Shown here: piece by piece, positions 6,897 through 14,055 of the stretch
How positions within the stretch are numbered: position 1 is the stretch's first letter
Layout: the number at the start of each line of letters is the position of its first letter
Source of the DNA: Bacteroidia bacterium
GTDB lineage: Bacteria > Bacteroidota > Bacteroidia > Bacteroidales > Dysgonomonadaceae
Length of the DNA stretch: 14,179 nt
NCBI GenBank assembly: GCA_030539475.1
Contig: JAUNRY010000028.1
Span: forward strand, 1 to 14,179
Direction of reading: 5' to 3'
Made by a program: the position numbers and the translations under genes
Notes under the pieces: model-generated
Seen by the model: only the letters and a program-made list of their open reading frames with translations
The model's database searches: none
What the model was told of the DNA's origin: nothing

Positions 6897-7053
6897 CGGC
6901 TTCGCCGATAATGCTCCCTTCATTCGCGATAAAGCAGTGGAGGCAAATTACTCCACAAGCATTTCCCTTTACCGGAAAGAGTGCCGCGAAGCGAGGCAAA
7001 AGTTCATCCGCGAAGCGTTTATCGTGCTATACACATATCGCCGCCGGCCTATC
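6897..7053. repeat. Degenerate hairpin-rich repeat region between ompH and murI
   Basis: Short stems with three-base loops and GATAAT/TTTATC/TATC spacers occur here. Examples are CGGC-TTC-GCCG at 6897-6907 running into GATAAT, CGC-GAA-GCG at 6985-6993 and again at 7009-7017 followed by TTTATC, and GCC-GCC-GGC at 7040-7048 followed by CTATC. A larger 6-bp stem (GTGGAG/CTCCAC) with an 8-base loop lies at 6937-6956. The pattern matches the array at 12842-13076 but is less regular. No gene was seen here on either strand. Confidence 0.6.
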
Positions 7054-7055
7054 GA

Positions 7056-7081
7056 ATATAAATTGTTGCAACAATTTATAT
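7056..7081. terminator. 26-bp perfect A/T-rich palindrome after ompH
   Basis: ATATAAATTGTTG is followed by its exact reverse complement, starting 4 bp past the ompH stop codon. It can form a 13-bp stem with almost no loop. The T-tract is poor, so termination would be inefficient; protection of the ompH mRNA end is equally possible. Confidence 0.4.
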
Positions 7082-7084
7082 CAT

Positions 7085-7606
7085 TTACATGATTCTCAGC
7101 TTGGCTCTTACCAACTGATTCGCGTCCACCGCTCCCGGAGTTACAAAAGCAATTCCCGGGCTGGCAAGGTCGTAAATTACCGTGAAATTCTGTTCCGTTC
7201 CTACCTGGCGGATGGCCTCCGAAATTTGCTTTTTGAGCGGTTCGAGAAGAATTTGCTCTTGTTGCTCAATATCTTTCTGCGCCAGTTGCATGAATTGCTG
7301 CATCCGGTTTTCAAGTTCGGTGAGTTCCTGCATTCTGCGCAATTTAATGTTTTCGGCCAGCGAACCCTGATAGGTGATGTAGTCGGAATACTTTTGGTTG
7401 TACTCGTTTTGCATCAGTTCGAGCTCGCTTTTGTAATTTTCGCTCAGGGTGAGTAATTTTTGCGTGGCCGCTTCTTTTGCCGGAAAAGCGTTTAACAGGT
7501 CGGTTGTATTCACATAAGCAACAGTTACCTGCGAAACTTGAGCAGAAACGGTGGCGCTTACTACTAACAATAAAACACTCAGGCTTATCAACTTTATTCT
7601 GTTCAT
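7085..7606 (-). CDS. ompH: OmpH/Skp-like periplasmic chaperone
   Basis: A 173-residue exported protein. The signal peptide MNRIKLISLSVLLLVVSA ends in TVSAQ with a likely cut after Ala. The mature part begins QVSQVTVAYVNTTDLLNAFP, matching the usual first strand of the family. A long charged coiled-coil region (about 45-130) follows, with L, K, E and Q heptads, then LLEPLKKQISEAIRQVGTEQNFTVIYD, the conserved return to the core. Skp-type proteins hold unfolded outer-membrane proteins in the periplasm for BamA. Longer versions of the frame start at 7753 but run through repeats and would put 49 residues before the signal peptide, so I chose the ATG at 7606. The usual neighbour bamA is not in the window. 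Confidence 0.9.
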   Translation of the reverse strand: MNRIKLISLSVLLLVVSATVSAQVSQVTVAYVNTTDLLNAFPAKEAATQKLLTLSENYKSELELMQNEYNQKYSDYITYQGSLAENIKLRRMQELTELENRMQQFMQLAQKDIEQQEQILLEPLKKQISEAIRQVGTEQNFTVIYDLASPGIAFVTPGAVDANQLVRAKLRIM

Positions 7607-7641
7607 GATAACTATATATTTAGATGATTTTACGTTGTTTT

Positions 7642-7669
7642 GTACAGACGGTGCGCGCACCGTTTCTAC
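7642..7669. repeat. 28-bp near-palindrome, REP-like (copy 2)
   Basis: GTACAGACGGTGCG is followed by a sequence complementary to it at all but two positions. It has the same length and outer arms as the palindrome at 2128-2155, but another core. It lies 36 bp before the ompH start codon, inside the leader. Confidence 0.75.
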
Positions 7670-7689
7670 CGAAATTAACCGGAGTTGCA

Positions 7690-7775
7690 ATTGTAATTCA
7701 TTTCCTTGTGTGTTTTGGCCGCATCCACCGCAGGACGCAACAGACGCGGCCAAGTAAAGGAAATAAAATTACAAT
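7690..7775. repeat. Long imperfect inverted repeat between infB and ompH
   Basis: Arms of about 30-33 bp (7690-7722 and 7746-7775) begin with ATTGTAATT and end in GGCCGC, and are complementary apart from a few mismatches and a small length difference. The loop is about 23 bp. It sits midway between the two REP-like palindromes. The arms do not encode anything recognisable. Confidence 0.65.
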
Positions 7776-7803
7776 GTCAACTGGTTAAAAAATATTTATC
7801 GTC

Positions 7804-7831
7804 ATACAGACGGTGCACGCACCGTCTCTAC
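7804..7831. repeat. 28-bp near-palindrome, REP-like (copy 3), overlapping the infB stop
   Basis: ATACAGACGGTGCA is followed by a complementary half with three mismatches. It matches copy 2 in the same orientation at nearly all positions. Its last bases read TAG on the minus strand and are the infB stop codon. Confidence 0.75.
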
Positions 7832-10800
7832 AAGGTTTTCTTCACTTCAATTTGTTCGTAGGCTTCAATAACGTCGCCCACTTTTATGTCGTTGAAGTTT
7901 TTTATGCTGATACCGCACTCGTATCCGGCAGCCACTTCGCGTACATCCTCCTTGAATCGTTTCAACGAATCCAATTCGCCGGTAAAGATAACAATTCCAT
8001 CCCGAACAAGACGAATTTTATGGGTACGTTTTATTTTTCCGTCGCGAACCATCGATCCGGCAACGGTTCCCACTTTCGTGATTTTGAAGACGTCGAGCAC
8101 TTCTACGTTGGCCGTAATTTCTTCTTTTATATCGGGCGAAAGCATGCCTTCCATGGCGGCTTTCACTTCTTCTATGGCGTCGTAGATGATGGAGTACAGG
8201 CGGATATCGATGCCTTGTTTCTCGGCTTCGCGCCTTGCGCCCAGCGAGGGGCGAACCTGAAACCCGATAATTACCCCGTCGGAGGCGGCGGCAAGCGTAA
8301 CGTCCGATTCGGAAATCTGGCCTACGGCCTTGTGGATTACGTTTACCTGAATTTCTTCGGTTGACAGGCGGATGAGCGAGTCGGAAAGGGCTTCCACGGA
8401 TCCGTCCACGTCGGCTTTCACAATAATGTTCAACTGCTGGAAGTTTCCGATGGCTATGCGGCGGCCGATATCGTCGAGGGTGAGCATTTTCTGCGTACGC
8501 AGCGATTGCTCGCGCTGCAACTGTTCGCGGCGGGCAGCCACGCTTCGCGCTTCCTGGTCGGTTTCCATCACGTTGAACGTGTCGCCGGCTTGCGGAGCGC
8601 CGTTCAGCCCGAGCACCAGGGCCGGTTCTGCGGGGCCTGCCGAGTCAATTTTATGATTCCGCTCGTTGAACATGGCTTTCACGCGGCCGTAATACGAGCC
8701 TGCCAGTAAAATGTCGCCTTGCTTGAGCGTCCCGTTTTCCACCAGAACGGTGGCCACGTAGCCGCGTCCTTTGTCGAGCGACGATTCCACGATGGTTCCC
8801 GATGCTTTCCGGTTCGGATTGGCTTTGAGTTCGAGCAAGTCTGCTTCCAGCAATACTTTTTCGAGCAACTCGTTGATGCCGACTCCTTTTTTCGCGGAGA
8901 TGTCTTGCGATTGGAATTTTCCGCCCCAGTCTTCTACCAGGTAGTTCATGTCGGCCAGGCGCTCTTTTATTTTTTCGGGGTTAGCCCCGGGTTTGTCTAT
9001 TTTGTTGATGGCGAAAACAATGGGTACGCCTGCCGCGCCGGCGTGGTTGATTGCTTCAATGGTTTGAGGCATCACGTTGTCGTCGGCGGCTACAATGATG
9101 ATGGCCACGTCGGTAACCTGTGCTCCGCGTGCACGCATGGCGGTAAAGGCTTCGTGCCCGGGCGTATCGAGGAACGTGATTTTGCGGCCGTCGGGCAGTT
9201 TCACGTTGTACGCGCCGATGTGCTGGGTGATTCCTCCGGCTTCGCCTTCTATTACGTTGGTGTGCCGGATGCTGTCGAGCAGCGATGTTTTACCGTGGTC
9301 AACGTGTCCCATAACGGTAACGATGGGCGGGCGCGGCAGCAGATCTTTGGGAGCATCTTCTACTTCGGCAATGGCCTCGATAACGTCGGCGCTCACGAAT
9401 TGGGTTTTAAACCCGAATTCATCGGCAACAATATTGATGGTTTCCGCGTCTAAGCGTTGGTTGATGGCAACCATCACGCCCAGGTTCATGCACGTGGCAA
9501 TAACGCTGGTTACGGGCACGTTCATCATGTTTGCCAAATCGTTTGCCGTAACAAACTCCGTGAGTTGCAGTATTTTGCTTTCGCGCTCCTGCTGCATGAT
9601 TTCTTCCTGCTGACGTTGTGAAGCGGCTTCACGCCTTTCGCGCCGATACCTGGCTCCGCCTTTTCCGCCGCGTTTTTCGGTTAAGCGGGCAAGGGTTTCT
9701 TTTATTTGTTTTTGAACATCTTCTTCGCTCACTTCGGCTTTCACCGGTTTGCGCAGCACTTTTCTGTCGCGGCGCACGTTTTCTCCCTGGGCGCCCGCTT
9801 TCTCGATGTTTACTTTGCCTTTGTCTATCCGTTTGCGTTTTTTTCTTTTGCTTTCTTCCGATTCTGCGGTTGTGCTTTTTTTCTTTTCATCTATCGATTC
9901 TTTTTTCAAGGTTTTTACCGCTTCCTCTTTCACCTTTTTGGCGTTTTGCTCTTTTTCGCGTTCCAATCGTTCTTTCCGGCGCTGCGCTCTCGATTTGCGC
10001 GGGGGGCGGGTTCTGTCGTTTATTGAACCCAGGTCTATGGAGCCTTTCACAACAATGTTGGGCTCTTTCAGTTCTTTGTGAATGCGGAATACTTCGGAAG
10101 ATTTTTCGTCGGCCGAAACGGGTTTTTCTGTTTCCTCTTTTTCTTCAACGCTATCTTCTTCTTCCTCCTCCTCTTGTTCTATCGCTGTTTCTTCTGTTTC
10201 CGGCTCGGAGGGTTTGTTTTCCGTTTCCGTTGCGGGCTCTTCTTTTTCTTCGATTTCCGGTGTTTGGGCGGGGGTGGGCGGTGTTTCGGCTTGTGGAACC
10301 AAAATTTCTTCCGGTTGGGCTTCTTCCGGTTTAGTTTCCTCGGGTTGGGTTTCCTGCGGTGGCGCGGGCGTTTCTTCTGTTTCCGGTTCCGGCTTTTGCA
10401 CTTCCTCCTCGGTTATTGCTTTCTCTTCCGCGGCAATTTCCTGAGGTTTTTCTTCGGTTTCTTTTTTCGGTTTTTTCTGTTCATCCAAATCAATGCTTCC
10501 CACCACGTTGAATTTTGGTATCAACTCATCGGGAAGTTCTGTTTTGATGGCCTCTTTTTCCGCTTTTTTCTTTGGTTTCTCTTCTACCTCGTATCCTTCT
10601 ATGGCAATGGTTTCCCTCTTATCGTCTTTCCGATGCATTCTTTCGAGGTTATCCAGCGCTTCTTTTTTTATTTTTTTGTCTTTGCTGAATTCGGCAACTA
10701 ACAAGTTGTACTGTTCTTCCTCAATTTTTGTCATCGGATTTGCTTCAACAGTAATACCTTTTTTGTGCAAAAATTCAACCAGCGTGTTGATTCCTACATT

Positions 10801-10836
10801 TAAATTTCTTGCTACTTTACTTAATCTTTCGGCCAT
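7828..10836 (-). CDS. infB: Translation initiation factor IF-2
   Basis: A GTPase that brings fMet-tRNA to the 30S subunit and promotes subunit joining. The 1002 residues show a first IF2_N-like module (1-50), a long Glu/Pro-rich acidic stretch (about 125-245) and a Lys/Arg-rich stretch (about 275-425). A second IF2_N module follows (about 425-478, with FVTANDLANMMNVP). The G domain has GHVDHGKT (510-517), DTPG (557-560) and NKID (611-614). Domains II, III and C2 follow to the end (EVKKTL). The short motif GSIDL occurs twice (113-117 and 265-269), bracketing the acidic stretch. The stop codon TAG is part of a dispersed repeat, so the C-terminus may have been trimmed or changed by it. It is the last gene of the rimP-nusA-infB operon, 57 bp after nusA. 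Confidence 0.98.
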   Translation of the reverse strand: MAERLSKVARNLNVGINTLVEFLHKKGITVEANPMTKIEEEQYNLLVAEFSKDKKIKKEALDNLERMHRKDDKRETIAIEGYEVEEKPKKKAEKEAIKTELPDELIPKFNVVGSIDLDEQKKPKKETEEKPQEIAAEEKAITEEEVQKPEPETEETPAPPQETQPEETKPEEAQPEEILVPQAETPPTPAQTPEIEEKEEPATETENKPSEPETEETAIEQEEEEEEDSVEEKEETEKPVSADEKSSEVFRIHKELKEPNIVVKGSIDLGSINDRTRPPRKSRAQRRKERLEREKEQNAKKVKEEAVKTLKKESIDEKKKSTTAESEESKRKKRKRIDKGKVNIEKAGAQGENVRRDRKVLRKPVKAEVSEEDVQKQIKETLARLTEKRGGKGGARYRRERREAASQRQQEEIMQQERESKILQLTEFVTANDLANMMNVPVTSVIATCMNLGVMVAINQRLDAETINIVADEFGFKTQFVSADVIEAIAEVEDAPKDLLPRPPIVTVMGHVDHGKTSLLDSIRHTNVIEGEAGGITQHIGAYNVKLPDGRKITFLDTPGHEAFTAMRARGAQVTDVAIIIVAADDNVMPQTIEAINHAGAAGVPIVFAINKIDKPGANPEKIKERLADMNYLVEDWGGKFQSQDISAKKGVGINELLEKVLLEADLLELKANPNRKASGTIVESSLDKGRGYVATVLVENGTLKQGDILLAGSYYGRVKAMFNERNHKIDSAGPAEPALVLGLNGAPQAGDTFNVMETDQEARSVAARREQLQREQSLRTQKMLTLDDIGRRIAIGNFQQLNIIVKADVDGSVEALSDSLIRLSTEEIQVNVIHKAVGQISESDVTLAAASDGVIIGFQVRPSLGARREAEKQGIDIRLYSIIYDAIEEVKAAMEGMLSPDIKEEITANVEVLDVFKITKVGTVAGSMVRDGKIKRTHKIRLVRDGIVIFTGELDSLKRFKEDVREVAAGYECGISIKNFNDIKVGDVIEAYEQIEVKKTL

Positions 10837-10893
10837 ATAGTTGAGTTTGTCCTTTCTTATTTTTTTGGTTTTGTGAACAGTTTTACGTGTTTT

Positions 10894-12177
<1,284 letters not shown>

Positions 12178-12190
12178 ATAACTTAATAAT

Positions 12191-12222
12191 TTACGATTTT
12201 CGATGTACGAATTACGATTTTC
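12191..12222. repeat. Short direct repeat (TTACGATTTTC, twice) between rimP and nusA
   Basis: Two identical 11-bp copies, at 12191-12201 and 12212-12222, have a period of 21 bp in the 69-bp gap. I recall strings of this kind (mixes of ATCGTAA and TTCGTACATC) in Bacteroidota intergenic DNA, but cannot show function. Confidence 0.5.
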
Positions 12223-12246
12223 TTTTCGACAATCCGTTATTTCCTT

Positions 12247-12711
12247 TTAAAATTTCAGTTGATATTTCGTGTATTTTACTTCGTCGTAATTGAACGTTTG
12301 TTCTTCTTTCACTTCTGTTTTACGTTTCGCGCCTTCGGTTTTAACCATTTTCGAAATTTCGATGGTGAAGCCGTTTTCGTTGGATGATGTGAGTGTCCCT
12401 TTCAGCTTTTCGCCTTTCTTGGTGAGCGTTTCCACCTCTTTGCCTTCGTATTTTTTGTATTGGCGCGGAGTTTTGAGGGGAGATGTCAGCCCGGCGGAAG
12501 TAACCGTGAGTTCGAAATCTTCGGCGTCGCGGTCGAGTTTCGATTCCAGGTTGCGGCTCAGCGTTGCGCAATCGTCTATATTAACGCCGTTGTCGTTGTC
12601 AATTTCAACGGTTATCGCGTTGCCGGCAGCCACCAAAACGTCAACCAGGTAATACCCCGGAGAGTCTTTTAAAAACTCCTCTGCAAGCGCTTTTATTTCG
12701 TTTTTATCCAT
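12247..12711 (-). CDS. rimP: Ribosome maturation factor RimP
   Basis: Needed for 30S subunit maturation in the cytoplasm. The 154 residues show the N-terminal domain with YYLVDVLVAAGNAITVEIDNDNGVNIDDC, then LSRNLESKLD and the highly conserved V-T-S-A-G-L-T-x-P-L motif (about 77-86). A small SH3-like C-terminal domain follows, containing EGKEVETLTKKGEKLKGTL. The ATG at 12711 gives MDKNEIKALAEEFL, the expected beginning. The frame stays open for 87 more codons upstream, but that part runs through the promoter, the leader hairpin and the repeat array and is not coding. First gene of the rimP-nusA-infB operon. Confidence 0.95.
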   Translation of the reverse strand: MDKNEIKALAEEFLKDSPGYYLVDVLVAAGNAITVEIDNDNGVNIDDCATLSRNLESKLDRDAEDFELTVTSAGLTSPLKTPRQYKKYEGKEVETLTKKGEKLKGTLTSSNENGFTIEISKMVKTEGAKRKTEVKEEQTFNYDEVKYTKYQLKF

Positions 12712-12733
12712 TGTTCGCGTGGTGTAAATAAAC

Positions 12734-12758
12734 AAAAAAGGAGCATGCCTGTTGCTCC
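12734..12758 (-). terminator. Candidate attenuator in the rimP-nusA-infB leader
   Basis: On the minus strand GGAGCA (12758-12753) pairs with TGCTCC (12745-12740) around a 7-nt loop. Six T follow at 12739-12734. The hairpin lies between the predicted promoter (12777-12807) and the rimP start (12711), so it would be in the 5' leader. The short 6-bp stem with a good U-tract is the type of terminator that often depends on NusA. In Bacillus subtilis the equivalent operon is controlled by NusA-dependent termination in its leader. The role here is inferred. Confidence 0.6.
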
Positions 12759-12776
12759 CCTCGTCATTTACCGGTG

Positions 12777-12807
12777 CAAAGATATTATTTTTTAACCGAT
12801 TGACAAA
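12777..12807 (-). promoter_or_regulatory. Bacteroidota-type promoter for rimP-nusA-infB
   Basis: On the minus strand TTTG (12807-12804) is followed after exactly 19 nt by TATCTTTG (12784-12777). That is a full match to the published Bacteroides consensus TTTG-n19-TAnnTTTG, used by the main sigma factor of the phylum. Transcription should start near 12770, giving a leader of about 60 nt. Confidence 0.85.
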
Positions 12808-12841
12808 ATGTTTGAGAATTTTTCTGAAAATTAATGCACTA

Positions 12842-13076
12842 ATAATGCGCTTCGCGCGATAGGGCCTGCGGCTGATAGCGGCGGATGCCGGATAATGCGC
12901 TTCGCGCGATAGGATCACTTCGTGATTGATAGTGGCTGACGCCGGATAATGCGCTTCGCGCGATAGAACCACCTTGTGGTTGATAGTGGCTGACGCCGAT
13001 AGCGTATTGACACGCTGCTCGGTTACTGCCTATCGCCGAAGGCATTATCACGGAGTGTTTATTGCACCGAAAGTGC
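12842..13076. repeat. Tandem array of short hairpins with GATA/TATC spacers
   Basis: Three tandem units (12842-12891, 12892-12945, 12946-12998) each contain three small hairpins separated by GATA-beginning spacers. The first hairpin, GCGC-TTC-GCGC, is the same in all. The second differs, yet is self-complementary every time: GCC-TGC-GGC, ATCAC-TTC-GTGAT, AACCAC-CTT-GTGGTT. The third is GGC-n4-GCC. Beyond a disordered centre at about 12999-13030 the spacers are reversed: TATC, GCC-GAA-GGC, ATTATC, CAC-GGA-GTG, TTTATT, GCAC-CGAAA-GTGC. The last stem reaches the stop codon of the ABC gene. The array fills the space between that gene and the rimP promoter. No matching known element comes to mind. 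Confidence 0.8.
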
Positions 13077-13750
13077 TACAACACCACTTCCGGCACCACT
13101 TTCCCGTCGAATAAATTGATGATGCGGTCGGCGTAACCCGCGTCGTGGCGGCTGTGCGTAACCATCACAATGGTGGTTCCTTCCCGATTGAGTTCGGTGA
13201 GCAGGCTCATCACTTCCGCACCGTTTTTACTGTCGAGGTTTCCCGTGGGCTCGTCGGCAAGAATGAGTTTGGGGTTGGCCACCACGGCGCGGGCAATGGC
13301 TACACGCTGCTGCTGTCCGCCCGATAACTGTTGCGGAAAATGTTTCTCGCGGTGCGAAATGGCCATCCGGTTCATTGCTTCTTTCACCCGCTGTTTGCGC
13401 TCGGCAGGAGGAATTCTCATATACAAGAGCGGCAGCTCAATGTTTTCATACACGTTGAGCTCCTCAATGAGGTTGAAACTTTGGAACACGAAGCCGATAA
13501 TGCCTTTGCGCAGGTCGGTACGCTCGTTTTCGGTGAATTTGGTTACATCGGTTCCGTTGAGGAAATATTTTCCCGATGTGGGGTTGTCCAGCAAGCCCAA
13601 GATGTTGAGCAGCGTGGTTTTTCCGCAACCCGACGGGCCCATTATGGCTACAAATTCGCCTTCGTTAATTTCGATGTTTACTTCGGTCAATGCCCAAGTT
13701 TCTACTTCTTCCGTGCGGAAGATTTTTTGTAAGTTTTCTGTTCTGATCAT
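13076..13750 (-). CDS. ABC transporter ATP-binding protein, LolD/MacB-like
   Basis: A 224-residue ATPase with Walker A GPSGCGKT (38-45), Q-loop Gln90 in FVFQSFNL, signature LSGGQQQR (142-149), Walker B LILADEPTG (162-170) and switch His199 in VTHS. The family (LolD, MacB, FtsE, YtrE) drives mechanotransmission rather than import: lipoprotein release, peptide or macrolide export, or antimicrobial-peptide sensing. The size means a stand-alone ATPase, which needs a FtsX-like permease. None follows, because a repeat array and rimP come next. The partner could lie upstream, outside the window. I chose the ATG at 13750 because it yields MIRTENLQKIF, the usual beginning; the frame continues upstream only through repeat DNA. 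Confidence 0.93.
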   Translation of the reverse strand: MIRTENLQKIFRTEEVETWALTEVNIEINEGEFVAIMGPSGCGKTTLLNILGLLDNPTSGKYFLNGTDVTKFTENERTDLRKGIIGFVFQSFNLIEELNVYENIELPLLYMRIPPAERKQRVKEAMNRMAISHREKHFPQQLSGGQQQRVAIARAVVANPKLILADEPTGNLDSKNGAEVMSLLTELNREGTTIVMVTHSRHDAGYADRIINLFDGKVVPEVVL

Positions 13751-13795
13751 TTTTTTGTTATTTAAGAAATTAGAAATTATTTTTTTTGTTACACT

Positions 13796-13938
13796 GAGTT
13801 TTTGTTCCCGTTCCCGTCTGACCGATTGCCGGTCTGACGGATAGTTGTATGTTAGAGCCAAGAACCAAGAGCCAAGATGGATAGACAATAGACTATTAGA
13901 CTATTAGACTATAGACAGTTGGACTTTAAACTCTAAAC
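13796..13938. repeat. Direct repeat, copy A
   Basis: In order this holds a GAGTTTTTGTTCCCG stretch, a near-perfect inverted repeat (13814-13840, CCGTCTGACCG with CGGTCTGACGG) and AGAGCCAAGAACCAAG. A run of GACTATTA-like tandem units and GGACTTTAAACTCT follow. The same order recurs at 14056-14179. The first bases of the ABC gene's leader overlap this repeat's neighbourhood, so the promoter of that gene could not be located. Confidence 0.75.
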
Positions 13939-14055
13939 GTTGAACTTTAACGTTGAACGTGAGTTGCATAGCAGCGGCACCGTTTTCGGGATACGAATGC
14001 TTTTAGCTTCGTTTTTTTGACGAAGGCGGAGCCATCGTCTCCCGATTGTGGCGCA
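13939..14055. other. Gene-free spacer between the two direct repeats
   Basis: Together with the repeats on both sides this is part of 429 bp (13751-14179) without a credible gene. An AACGTTGAAC motif occurs twice near 13937-13960. A 60-codon frame on the minus strand is open here, but it shows no domain and crosses repeat DNA. Confidence 0.5.

Noticed and set aside
7607..7753. 49-codon upstream extension of ompH
   Set aside because: It would put a repeat-encoded segment before a complete signal peptide. The ATG at 7606 begins directly with that signal peptide.
9618..10701. Long plus-strand open frames with Phe/Leu/Arg- or Ser-rich translations opposite infB
   Set aside because: They are the complement of the Glu/Lys/Pro-rich codons in the disordered part of IF-2, which contain few stop triplets on the opposite strand.
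12712..12972. 87-codon N-terminal extension of rimP
   Set aside because: It runs through the leader hairpin, the consensus promoter and the hairpin array. RimP proteins begin at the MDKNEIKAL position.
12839..13051. 70-codon frame on the minus strand with repeated ARSALSG-like peptides
   Set aside because: The peptide repeats are only the translation of the tandem hairpin units, which happen to lack stops in several frames.
12842..13076. CRISPR array or integron attC array
   Set aside because: There is no constant direct repeat with unique spacers of even length, no cas or integrase gene nearby, and the variable parts are themselves small palindromes.
13751..13888. 46-codon upstream extension of the ABC ATPase
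   Set aside because: It is encoded by the 13796-13938 repeat and an A/T-rich leader, while the ATG at 13750 gives the usual family N-terminus.
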